From: Phocaeicola faecicola
GTDB taxonomy: Bacteria > Bacteroidota > Bacteroidia > Bacteroidales > Bacteroidaceae
Direction: 5' to 3'
Length of the DNA: 38,202 nt
NCBI RefSeq assembly: GCF_013618865.1
Contig: NZ_JABSOE010000046.1
Span: forward strand, 1 to 38,202
Below the pieces are notes generated by a model. It worked only from the letters and a program-made list of their open reading frames with translations. It searched no databases and was not told the DNA's origin. The translations under genes and the position numbers were made by a program. This document shows, one piece after another, positions 31,278-38,202 of the stretch. Position 1 is the stretch's first letter. Each line of letters begins with the position of its first letter.

Positions 31278-31337
31278 CAAGCTGTGTTTTCTGCTGCACG
31301 ATTCTCGTTTTGCAGCAGAAAACAGCTTGCCCGCAAG
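31278..31337. other. oriT: Probable origin of transfer (oriT)
   Basis: A long inverted repeat, CAAGCTGTGTTTTCTGCTGC (from 31278) and its inverse ending CAGCTTG (31311-31329), differs only by two extra bases in the left arm, with a 12-base loop. A small hairpin CTTGC-CC-GCAAG (31326-31337) follows directly and is a possible nick region. It sits between the divergent tra and mob operons, 113 bases before mobA, where oriT is expected. No nick site consensus could be confirmed. Confidence 0.55.
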
Positions 31338-31449
31338 GGGGAGAAAGCACCTCCGGAGTCGGTGCTTTTCAGAAGGGCGGCAAGCCGCGAAGGGATCGGA
31401 ATTTTCAGGAACCGGTGGGGCCCTGGCCTCTCCTTAAAATTTCGATGCG

Positions 31450-31872
31450 ATGGAAAAGAACAGAAAGCCCCGAGGGGGCAAAGGGGGACGACCCGCGAAA
31501 AACGACCCGGCCGTTTACCGCTTTTCGGTAAACTTTTCAGCCGTGGAACATGCCCGTTTCCTCGACCTTTACGAGCAGTCCGGGCTATTGTCCAAAGCCG
31601 CTTTTATCAAAGCGAGAGTGTTCAACGAGGCGTTCCGGGTGGTAAAGACCGACCGGGGAACGCTCGAATACGTGGCGAAGCTGACCGCTTTCCACGCCCA
31701 ATTCCGTGCCGTGGGAACGAATTACAACCAGGTGGTGAAGGAGCTGCACGCGCATTTTTCCGAGAAGAAAACACTCGCGCTGCTCTATAAACTGGAGAGA
31801 GCGACACGTGAACTGGCGGCCGTCGGGCAGCAGGTCGTGTCGCTCTCCGAAGAGTTCAAACAGCGATGGTAG
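31450..31872 (+). CDS. mobA: Relaxosome accessory protein MobA (CTnDOT series; MobC-like fold)
   Basis: The 140-residue basic protein has a Lys/Arg/Gly-rich N-terminus (MEKNRKPRGGKGGRPAKNDP), a short strand suited to ribbon-helix-helix DNA binding (YRFSVNFSAVEHARFLDLYE), and helices with GTNYNQVVKELHAHF. The latter is the pattern of plasmid mobilization MobC-type relaxosome proteins. It should bind oriT and help the relaxase load and nick. It overlaps mobB by seven bases, so the pair is translated together. Confidence 0.88.
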   Translation: MEKNRKPRGGKGGRPAKNDPAVYRFSVNFSAVEHARFLDLYEQSGLLSKAAFIKARVFNEAFRVVKTDRGTLEYVAKLTAFHAQFRAVGTNYNQVVKELHAHFSEKKTLALLYKLERATRELAAVGQQVVSLSEEFKQRW

Positions 31873-33011
31873 CCAATATCACCACCGGAAAAGACGTGTA
31901 CGGCGCGCTGGCGTACAACCAGGAGAAAGTCGATCGGGGCGACGGGAAGGTGCTGCTGACCCACATCGTGAGGGAGCCGGCGGATGGGCGCTTCAACGTG
32001 GCCGCGACGGCAGAAGACCTCCTGCGCTGGATGCCCTCGCACTACCGGACGGAAAAACCCGTCGTGCACGTGTCGCTCAACCCGGCTCCCGAAGACCGCC
32101 TCGACGACGGGCAACTCGCGGAGATAGCCGGGGCCTACATGGAGCGCATGGGCTGGGGAGGACAACCTTATATCGTATTCAAGCATACCGACATCGGACG
32201 GGAGCATATCCATATCGTGTCGGTGCAGGTGGCCCAGGACGGGCGCAAGATAAACGACAGCAGGCGCAACGAACGCAGCGTGGCCGTTACCGAGGAACTG
32301 GAACGGGAGTACGGACTGCATCCCGCCAAAGGGAGAAGGCGGGAGAAAGGGCAAGGGATCGTCCCCGCCGATTACACGCGGGGCGACCTGAAACGCCAGG
32401 TGGCAGCGGTAATAAAACCGGCCGTGGCGACATACCGCTTCCAGACCCTCGGCGAGTTCCGGGCATTGTTGTCCTTATATAATATAGGTATAGAGGAAGT
32501 CCGGGGAGAGCGGAACGGAACCCCCTACCGGGGATTGCTCTACACGCTGCTGGACGAGAACGGGGACAAGGCAGTGGCCGCGCCGCTCAAATCCTCACTG
32601 TTCGGTAAAGAGGTCGGGTATGACGGGCTGGAACGGCACATGGAGCGCAACGCCGAACGGTTCGGGAAGGACGACACGAGGAGGCAAATCCGTGGCCGGG
32701 TCGATAAAGCGCTTCGGGGAGAACCCACGGAGGAAGAACTGCGCGAACGCCTGCGGGGAGCCCGGGTGGATCTCTACATACGACGCAACGAAAACGGCCG
32801 CATCGTGGGAGTGACGTTCATTGACCACGAAACACGGACGGTCGTGAACGGATCACGGCTGGGAAAGGCATACTCGGCCAACGCCTTCGAGCTGCGCTTC
32901 GGCGGGAAACGGAATCCCGGGGAAAACACGAGGGACTTGTCCCCGAAACAAGCGCCTGCCGGACGGGACGGGCAACGGAAGCGGAATACCTCACGACGGA
33001 GGAAAGTATAA
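31866..33011 (+). CDS. mobB: Relaxase MobB
   Basis: The 381-residue relaxase/mobilization nuclease has an N-terminal Tyr (Tyr12 or Tyr17 in DVYGALAYNQEKV) as probable nucleophile. The metal-binding relaxase motif is His107-x-Asp109...His114-x-His116 (KHTDIGREHIHIVSVQV). A helical C-terminal half ends in a basic tail (RDGQRKRNTSRRRKV). It nicks one strand at oriT, stays bound to the 5' end and pilots the strand into the recipient. Start overlaps mobA. It belongs with the Bacteroidetes MOB relaxases (MobP-like motif III); subfamily not tested. Confidence 0.93.
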   Translation: MVANITTGKDVYGALAYNQEKVDRGDGKVLLTHIVREPADGRFNVAATAEDLLRWMPSHYRTEKPVVHVSLNPAPEDRLDDGQLAEIAGAYMERMGWGGQPYIVFKHTDIGREHIHIVSVQVAQDGRKINDSRRNERSVAVTEELEREYGLHPAKGRRREKGQGIVPADYTRGDLKRQVAAVIKPAVATYRFQTLGEFRALLSLYNIGIEEVRGERNGTPYRGLLYTLLDENGDKAVAAPLKSSLFGKEVGYDGLERHMERNAERFGKDDTRRQIRGRVDKALRGEPTEEELRERLRGARVDLYIRRNENGRIVGVTFIDHETRTVVNGSRLGKAYSANAFELRFGGKRNPGENTRDLSPKQAPAGRDGQRKRNTSRRRKV

Positions 33012-33048
33012 CATCTCAATTATCATTCATTTATTAAATTTTACGGTT

Positions 33049-35058
33049 ATGCAACAGGAAGACGACCTTCGGGGTCTTGCAAAAACAATGGATTTCATGC
33101 GGGCATTGAGTATCTTGTTCGTGGTTATCAACATCTACTGGTTCTGTTACGGGCAGATACGGGAATGGGGAATCAATATCGGCGTGGTCGATAGGATTCT
33201 GCTGAACTTCGACCGCACCGCGGGGCTGTTCCGGAATATACTATGGACGAAACTTTTCGCCGTCGTGTTCCTCGCCCTTTCATGCCTCGGGACAAAAGGA
33301 GTAAAAGAGGAGAAAATTACCTGGCGGAAAATCACGGCATCGCTGGCCACGGGAGGCGTGCTGTTCTTCTTCAACTGGTGGCTGCTGGACTTGCCGCTGA
33401 CGGCGATGGCGAACGCGGCTTTCTACATACTGACCCTATCGGCCGGGTATATCTGCCTCTTGATGGGCGGCGTGTGGATGTCCCGCCTGCTGAAGAACAA
33501 TCTCATGGATGACCCTTTCAACAACGAGAACGAATCATTCCAGCAGGAAACACGCCTGATCGAGAACGAGTACTCCATAAATCTGCCGACGAAATTTTAC
33601 TATAACAAACAGTGGAACAACGGGTTCGCCAATGTCGTAAACCCGCAAAGGGCTTGCATCTGCATGGGAAGCCCGGGCAGCGGGAAGAGTTATTGTGTTG
33701 TAAACCAGTTCATTAAACAGCAAATCGAAAAGGGCTATACCCAATACATCTATGACTACAAGTTTCCCGATCTTTCGGAAATCGCTTACAACCACCTGCT
33801 GAATCACCAGAAAGGTTACAAGAAAATCCCGACTTTCTACGTCATAAATTTCGACGACCCGCGCCGCTCGCACCGCTGTAACCCCATTCACCCGGACTTC
33901 ATGACCGATATTTCGGACGCCTACGAGAGCGCCTATACCATCATGCTCAACCTGAACCGAAGCTGGGTGCAGAAGCAGGGCGATTTTTTTGTGGAAAGCC
34001 CCATTATCCTTTTTGCGGCCGTGATCTGGTTCCTGCGCATCTACGACAACGGGCGGTATTGTACCTTCCCGCACGCCATCGAGTTCCTGAACAAGCGGTA
34101 CGAGGATATTTTCCCGATTCTGACATCCTACCCGGAACTCGAAAACTACCTCAGCCCCTTTATGGATGCCTGGCTCGGAGGCGCTCAAGACCAGCTCCAG
34201 GGCCAGATAGCATCGGCCAAAATTCCGCTTTCCCGCATGATTTCGCCCCAGCTATATTGGGTCATGTCGGGCGACGATTTCACGCTCGACATCAACAACC
34301 CGGACGATCCCAAGATACTCTGCGTGGGGAACAATCCCGACAGGCAAAACATTTACGGAGCGGCTTTGGGATTGTATAATTCCCGGATTGTCAAGCTCAT
34401 AAATAAGAAAGGCCAGCTCAAATCGGGCATCATCATCGACGAGTTGCCGACAATCTACTTCAAGGGACTCGACAACCTGATCGCCACGGCCAGAAGCAAC
34501 AAGGTCGCCGTGCTGCTGTGCTTCCAGGATTTTTCACAGTTGAAGAGGGACTACGGGGACAAGGAGGCCGCCGTCGTGATGAACACGGTGGGCAACATCT
34601 TCTCCGGGCAGGTCGTAGGTGAAACGGCCAAGACACTCTCGGAACGGTTCGGTAAGGTATTGCAGAAGCGGCAGAGCATGACGTTGAGCCGCAGCGACAA
34701 ATCGACATCCATATCCACGCAGCTGGACAGCCTGATCCCGGCCTCGAAGATCTCGACGCTCACGCAGGGAATGTTCGTCGGGGCCGTGGCGGACAATTTC
34801 GACGAACGTATCGAGCAGAAGATTTTCCACTGCGAGATTGTCGTGGACAACGAAAAAGTGAAAGCGGAAACGGCCCGGTACAAGAAGATACCACAAATTA
34901 CCGATTTCACGGACGAGAACGGGACGGATCACATGAAACAGGTCGTGCAGGAAAACTACGAACGTATCAAGGCAGAGGCCGGCCGCATCGTCGCCGAGGA
35001 ACTGGAACGTATCAAGAACGACCCGGTGCTTTGCAAGCTCCTGCCGGAACAGAACTAA
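33049..35058 (+). CDS. mobC: Type IV coupling protein MobC (VirD4/TraG family)
   Basis: The 669-residue protein has an N-terminal membrane domain with up to four helices (about 17-35, 65-82, 98-122 and 125-145). A cytoplasmic hexameric ATPase part follows: Walker A GSPGSGKS (207-214) and Walker B-type SGIIIDELPTIYF (about 457-469). The RSNKVAVLLCFQDFSQLKRD and AKTLSERFGKV segments are typical of Bacteroidetes coupling proteins. It links the MobB-DNA complex to the Tra channel and pumps DNA. It follows mobB after 37 bases. The name follows the CTnDOT mob series. Confidence 0.94.
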   Translation: MQQEDDLRGLAKTMDFMRALSILFVVINIYWFCYGQIREWGINIGVVDRILLNFDRTAGLFRNILWTKLFAVVFLALSCLGTKGVKEEKITWRKITASLATGGVLFFFNWWLLDLPLTAMANAAFYILTLSAGYICLLMGGVWMSRLLKNNLMDDPFNNENESFQQETRLIENEYSINLPTKFYYNKQWNNGFANVVNPQRACICMGSPGSGKSYCVVNQFIKQQIEKGYTQYIYDYKFPDLSEIAYNHLLNHQKGYKKIPTFYVINFDDPRRSHRCNPIHPDFMTDISDAYESAYTIMLNLNRSWVQKQGDFFVESPIILFAAVIWFLRIYDNGRYCTFPHAIEFLNKRYEDIFPILTSYPELENYLSPFMDAWLGGAQDQLQGQIASAKIPLSRMISPQLYWVMSGDDFTLDINNPDDPKILCVGNNPDRQNIYGAALGLYNSRIVKLINKKGQLKSGIIIDELPTIYFKGLDNLIATARSNKVAVLLCFQDFSQLKRDYGDKEAAVVMNTVGNIFSGQVVGETAKTLSERFGKVLQKRQSMTLSRSDKSTSISTQLDSLIPASKISTLTQGMFVGAVADNFDERIEQKIFHCEIVVDNEKVKAETARYKKIPQITDFTDENGTDHMKQVVQENYERIKAEAGRIVAEELERIKNDPVLCKLLPEQN

Positions 35059-35178
35059 ATGAACACAAACACCCCCGCAAACAACCTCCGTGACCTTAAC
35101 CGGGGCTGTTTCCTGGTTTTATAACCGTACAGCCGGTGTTTTGGAGCATAAAGTAGTGATTATGTGAACGGAAAACAT

Positions 35179-35186
35179 TATTTTTG
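35179..35186 (+). promoter_or_regulatory. -7 box before the membrane-protein cargo genes
   Basis: TATTTTTG fits TAnnTTTG, 26 bases before the ATG at 35213. It supports that start and suggests these three genes form their own unit rather than the tail of the mob operon. No clear -33 element was found. Confidence 0.4.
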
Positions 35187-35212
35187 TGTTCGGAATCCTT
35201 TTAATTATAAGT

Positions 35213-35494
35213 ATGACAGTTACCGATATATACGAAGCAATGAACAGCAAGGCGGAAGCGTTTTTCGAGTGGTTGCAGGCTCACCCGAAATACGGGTTGC
35301 TGTTTGGTGTCGGGTTGCTTGCCCTATGGCTTGCAGGGTTGCTGTTCCGTTGGAAATGGGCGTGTCATTGGCAGTTTAACAGCAAACTGTGGTTATTTGA
35401 TGATTGCAAGCCTGAAACACGCCGCAGGGTTCAGATTGTGTTGGTCAGCGTTCTGATTATACTTATATTGGTTGGTTTCTTTGTATGGAGATAA
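35213..35494 (+). CDS. Small membrane protein, unknown
   Basis: The ATG at 35213 gives 93 residues (MTVTDIYEAMNSKAEAFFEW); the frame opens at a GTG at 35186 inside the -7 box, so that start is unlikely. Two membrane helices are predicted, about 34-53 (LLFGVGLLALWLAGLLFRWK) and 76-92 (IVLVSVLIILILVGFFVW), joined by a loop with several Trp. First of three compact membrane-protein genes after mobC. No family recognised; role as cargo, surface exclusion or envelope adaptation is open. Confidence 0.65.
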   Translation: MTVTDIYEAMNSKAEAFFEWLQAHPKYGLLFGVGLLALWLAGLLFRWKWACHWQFNSKLWLFDDCKPETRRRVQIVLVSVLIILILVGFFVWR

Positions 35495-35498
35495 CGGT

Positions 35499-35894
35499 AT
35501 GGAAAAGGACAATCGCAAATACCGGATCTGCTTCATCGACTATATGTGGTATGTAGCCGAGATATGGCACGAAAGGGAGCGTACCAATCTCAACGGACGT
35601 ATGCTACTGTTTTGGTGCTGGCTCTTCGTCCTACTCATACCGCTTGGGTTTCCGCCGATATTGCGCCTTTTCGGCTGGATGATTGGTTTGGCCATAGTGA
35701 TTCCTCTCTGCTTTCTTCCCGATTTATTCTGCAAGCTACGCTATACAGCCGGACGGCGTGAAGCACTCCGTGAACATTACGGGAAGATGAAACATCCCGG
35801 CAGGAAGCTCGCCAAAATAGTTCTTATCGCTATCGCCCTGATCGTGGCAAATGTAGCGCTGATGTTCCACCTCGGATTTATACATTGGGCATGA
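35499..35894 (+). CDS. Membrane protein, paralogue of the next gene
   Basis: The ATG at 35499 (MEKDNRKYRICFIDYMWYVA) follows the previous stop by four bases and gives 131 residues. Hydrophobic helices lie at about 37-55, 58-80 and 105-128. Charged loops include RRREALREHYGKM-type residues just before the last helix. It shares the order IDYMWYVAEIW, NGRMLL, then EHYGKM with DYLWWMGEKW, DGEMML, then SHYAKC in the next protein, so the pair looks duplicated. Function unknown. Its stop overlaps the next start. Confidence 0.7.
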   Translation: MEKDNRKYRICFIDYMWYVAEIWHERERTNLNGRMLLFWCWLFVLLIPLGFPPILRLFGWMIGLAIVIPLCFLPDLFCKLRYTAGRREALREHYGKMKHPGRKLAKIVLIAIALIVANVALMFHLGFIHWA

Positions 35895-36277
35895 TGAAAC
35901 GGCAGGAGAATAAGCAACGGTTTTATCTCTGGGACTACCTCTGGTGGATGGGGGAGAAATGGAAGCAGGCAAGACGAACAGGCAGGGTCGATGGCGAAAT
36001 GATGCTCTCGATTTATATCTTCGCTCTTTTGATATTCCCTATGATGACTGTTACTATCCGGCTTTTTCCAGGTGTGTCGGCATTGTTGCCATGTGTCGTT
36101 TTTAGCATTGTCACATTTGCCGTTATGTCGCTCGTCAGCAGGATTTACAAATGGCGAGGCAAAGCAGTGATGTCTCACTATGCCAAGTGCAGGTTTAACG
36201 AACTCCTTGCGGTTCTGTTATTTTTCCTTGCGATGGCCATTATCTGCTTTATGATGTATCTTCTTGACAAAAAGTGA
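35891..36277 (+). CDS. Membrane protein, paralogue of the preceding gene
   Basis: 128 residues from the ATG at 35891, which overlaps the upstream stop (ATGA). An alternative ATG follows at 35894. Three hydrophobic segments (about 40-58, 62-82 and 103-124) match the topology of the neighbour. The shared WxxExW-type N-terminal motif appears here as DYLWWMGEKWKQARRTGRVD. A real, coupled gene with no recognised family. It ends 28 bases from a convergent lipoprotein gene, with no strong terminator between. Confidence 0.7.
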   Translation: MMKRQENKQRFYLWDYLWWMGEKWKQARRTGRVDGEMMLSIYIFALLIFPMMTVTIRLFPGVSALLPCVVFSIVTFAVMSLVSRIYKWRGKAVMSHYAKCRFNELLAVLLFFLAMAIICFMMYLLDKK

Positions 36278-36305
36278 TACATACTTTGATACGGACTCCG
36301 GGCCG

Positions 36306-36896
36306 TTATATCGAATGGTCTAACTCGATGTACCAGTTTCCCTTGATGGGCTTGTAAAGCGTGGTGTCGTTGTACGTCCTGCGGTAGATCTCGTTCAGGT
36401 CGCCATGTTCGGTGATACGGATATTCCGACGGCTTCTCAATCCGGGATCGTAAACGAAACTCTTGGACGTTCCGGCATCCACGATGCCGTGGGAGTAGTA
36501 CGGCATAACGAGGCTCACATATACCGAATCTGCCGTTCCCCATTCCCTGCGATCAACAAGGATAAAACCGCATCCAATCTCTGATAACAGGGAGTCGAGT
36601 AGGATTCGCTCCGGCTTCAACAGTCCATATACCGGGATGTCTTGTTCATCATTCGTTTCATGGGATGTATCGCTTTGCTCCATTGAATCAAGTATAATAA
36701 CCTCTTCCGGAGAAAGCGGCGGGTAGTGAAAACTACCTTCTGAACTCTCTGCCATGATTTCGTACACCTTACGGAACGCCACCTCGTGCGTGGTGAAATG
36801 GCGTATCATTTCCTCGTCCGACGGCGGCATGGGAGGCTCTCCGCAGCTTACGGCAAGCAGGATTACAAATAACAGGATTATGACTGGTGTTCTCAT
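36306..36896 (-). CDS. Lipoprotein of unknown function, 196 residues
   Basis: A lipoprotein signal peptide is clear (MRTPVIILLFVILLAVSCGE; lipobox LAVSC with Cys18). The residue after Cys is Gly followed by Glu, so it may follow the Bacteroides surface-export pattern of acidic residues only weakly. The mature part has a long acidic linker (EQSDTSHETNDEQDIPVYGL) and a C-terminal domain with ILVDRREWGTADSVYVSLVM. No family recognised. Probably last gene of the minus-strand operon with 36921-37871, 24 bases upstream. Confidence 0.75.
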   Translation of the reverse strand: MRTPVIILLFVILLAVSCGEPPMPPSDEEMIRHFTTHEVAFRKVYEIMAESSEGSFHYPPLSPEEVIILDSMEQSDTSHETNDEQDIPVYGLLKPERILLDSLLSEIGCGFILVDRREWGTADSVYVSLVMPYYSHGIVDAGTSKSFVYDPGLRSRRNIRITEHGDLNEIYRRTYNDTTLYKPIKGNWYIELDHSI

Positions 36897-36920
36897 TTTC
36901 TAATGTTTAATGTTCTGTGG

Positions 36921-37871
36921 CTAACCAATCTTGTTTAGGGAGTTGAGCCATTTGTTAATAGCATCCAATCTGTTATTCTGTTTAATGGTATCTTCATTTC
37001 TACATAATTTGATTTGCCGAATAACAGAGTTCTGCATAATTGAATCGGATTTGAAAAGCAGTTCTAAAACGGCTTCATAACATTTGGAATATCTGGACAA
37101 TTCATCCAATATATTTGCGTCTTTTAGAATATACAGGTTGAAATTGTACACAAATGACTTGTAACTGAAAATCTCCGACTGTAATGCTGCTGCATCAAGA
37201 CAAGTATAAAACAATTCCTTATCGTGCTGATATAGCCACATATAATCAGATGGGTTCAGGTTGTAGTGCAATAAAGTTTCCGAACGGACAAATGGAAGCC
37301 CCGTATTTGAGCCTACCAGATAACGGTATGTCTCATTGACTATTGACTCAACTATTTCAATGGATTCTGATTGTTTGTCCGATTCCCGTATTTCTGTAAA
37401 TGTATCGGCAATAAGAACTTCCACATCCTGCGATTTGTAATATATACCGTTTTTTTGCCAGCGGAATCTACGGATATATTCTTCAGAAGTCGGACAACAG
37501 AACAGTAAAGTATTTAACAATCGGTTCAGATATATTCGCTTATCTGGAATATGACAACGGTGTAACCCTATTATGGAGCCATAAGCGTATAGCTTTCCAA
37601 ACTCGTTTTCCTCCGAATTTGAATTTTTAGGCATGTAATACAACCGCACAATATTGGAAATGAAATAATATATATCAAGATATTTCAATGTATCAGCCGA
37701 TTCTCCATATTTGTTAAGTAAATGCCGCTCCAGTTTCTCGCCATACCATAAGTAGCCATCGGGATTTATTTGAAACAACCGATGAAACTTAGGTCTTGAT
37801 AATGAAAAGTTCTTGTTTCTACTTTTCATTCGTTCCAGTAAGGCGACAATAATTCTATTCGTTATATCCAT
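36921..37871 (-). CDS. Unknown protein, 316 residues, AT-rich gene
   Basis: A soluble helical protein (MDITNRIIVALLERMKSRNK at the start) rich in Tyr, Asn, Leu and Ile, with no signal peptide and no clear membrane segment. Base composition is visibly more AT-rich than the tra/mob genes, suggesting a different origin. It lies between the intron-interrupted gene (ends 37903) and the lipoprotein gene, with short gaps, so the three are probably co-transcribed. No family, motif or catalytic site was recognised; possible roles such as defence or entry exclusion would be guesses. Confidence 0.7.
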   Translation of the reverse strand: MDITNRIIVALLERMKSRNKNFSLSRPKFHRLFQINPDGYLWYGEKLERHLLNKYGESADTLKYLDIYYFISNIVRLYYMPKNSNSEENEFGKLYAYGSIIGLHRCHIPDKRIYLNRLLNTLLFCCPTSEEYIRRFRWQKNGIYYKSQDVEVLIADTFTEIRESDKQSESIEIVESIVNETYRYLVGSNTGLPFVRSETLLHYNLNPSDYMWLYQHDKELFYTCLDAAALQSEIFSYKSFVYNFNLYILKDANILDELSRYSKCYEAVLELLFKSDSIMQNSVIRQIKLCRNEDTIKQNNRLDAINKWLNSLNKIG

Positions 37872-37902
37872 AGCTGTAATGGTTTGCAGCGTTCCGCCTT
37901 AT

Positions 37903-38085
37903 TCAGTCGGTAGTGCTGTTTGTTATAAACTCTTTTTTCTTTATTCTTTTGCCGTTACATGTAAAGCCATAAGCAAAAGCTGCATCTATGGCTTGTTTTG
38001 CACTCTCAAGAATATAATGATACAAATTATCATATTTACTAAAGCATGGAGAAAGAATGTAGAAGTTTTTAATATTGTAGGCTCG
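37903..38085 (-). CDS. 3' exon of an unknown gene interrupted by the second intron (partial)
   Basis: After the intron end, an uninterrupted minus-strand frame of about 57-60 codons runs to a TGA at 37903-37905 (segments NFYILSPCFSKYDNLYHYI and AIDAAFAYGFTCNGKR, basic Lys-rich end). A frame this long without a stop in such AT-rich DNA, 31 bases before the next gene, supports a real exon. The splice boundary is uncertain between 38076 and 38085; both keep the frame. The 5' exon lies outside the window, so the product is unknown. Confidence 0.55.
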   Translation of the reverse strand, partial: RAYNIKNFYILSPCFSKYDNLYHYILESAKQAIDAAFAYGFTCNGKRIKKKEFITNSTTD

Positions 38086-38202
38086 GTAATGGACGCCTTG
38101 CCACCTTTCGGTGGTAGGTTTCCCATAACCTGCCCCCGAACCGTACGTGCAGGTCTCCCTGCATACGGCTCTCCACTGGTAATATCAGTTTATTTGTCAT
38201 GT
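38078..38202 (-). mobile_element. Second group II intron, 3' end only (runs off the right edge)
   Basis: Domain V is clear on the minus strand at 38171-38138: a 34-base hairpin, GAGCCGTATGCAGG paired with the CCTGCACGTACGGTTC side, with the catalytic AGC near its base. It is followed by a domain VI-like hairpin (CCACC-GAAA-GGTGG, 38101-38114). The body and any maturase lie beyond the window. The exact 3' end could be at 38086 or 38077. It differs in sequence from the traG intron and has a longer domain VI. Confidence 0.8.

Overview
The window looks like a gut Bacteroidales chromosome (Bacteroides, Phocaeicola or Parabacteroides type). The evidence is -7 boxes of the TAnnTTTG form, A-rich leaders without Shine-Dalgarno sequences, and a complete CTnDOT-type set of Tra and Mob proteins. 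The first 3.15 kb is ordinary host sequence: an iron-centre repair protein (Ric), a secreted C1 peptidase and a TerB/J-domain co-chaperone, separated by strong hairpin terminators. From about 3.2-3.6 kb onward the window is an integrative and conjugative element (ICE). Its left end carries the integrases; its right end lies beyond the window.

Layout. 3.6-6.6 kb (+): two tandem tyrosine recombinases and a short RhuM-like protein. 6.6-7.2 kb (-): two small helix-turn-helix (excisionase-like) proteins. 7.7-12.1 kb (+): an accessory operon with PcfK- and PcfJ-like proteins and small unknown proteins, four of which are preceded by almost the same GC hairpin at a nearly fixed distance from the ATG. 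12.17-13.59 kb: an IS3-family insertion sequence lying exactly in the loop of a bidirectional terminator, with a 3-bp target duplication. 13.6-16.3 kb (-): unknown proteins and a 650-residue DUF4116-type repeat protein. 16.4-30.7 kb (-): the transfer operon, read right to left as ParA-like TraA, two DUF3408 proteins, TraD, E, F, G, a DUF3876 protein, I, J, K, L, M, N, O and Q. The VirB4-type ATPase gene traG is split by a 2.38-kb group II intron with an intact maturase; excision restores one 831-codon frame. 30.75-31.45 kb: a 0.7-kb control region between the divergent tra and mob operons, holding an array of 8-bp repeats, a palindrome, 10-bp-phased GTGG repeats and an oriT-like inverted repeat. 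31.45-35.06 kb (+): mobA, the relaxase mobB and the coupling protein mobC. 35.2-38.2 kb: cargo, comprising three small membrane proteins (two of them paralogues) and a convergent AT-rich operon. The most upstream visible gene of that operon is itself interrupted by a second group II intron running off the right edge.

Working together: the integrases and HTH proteins would excise the circle, MobA/MobB would nick at oriT, MobC would deliver the relaxase-DNA complex to the TraE-TraQ channel, and TraG would energise it. All transfer through this element depends on intron splicing in traG. No tRNA, rRNA, CRISPR array or antibiotic-resistance gene was recognised.
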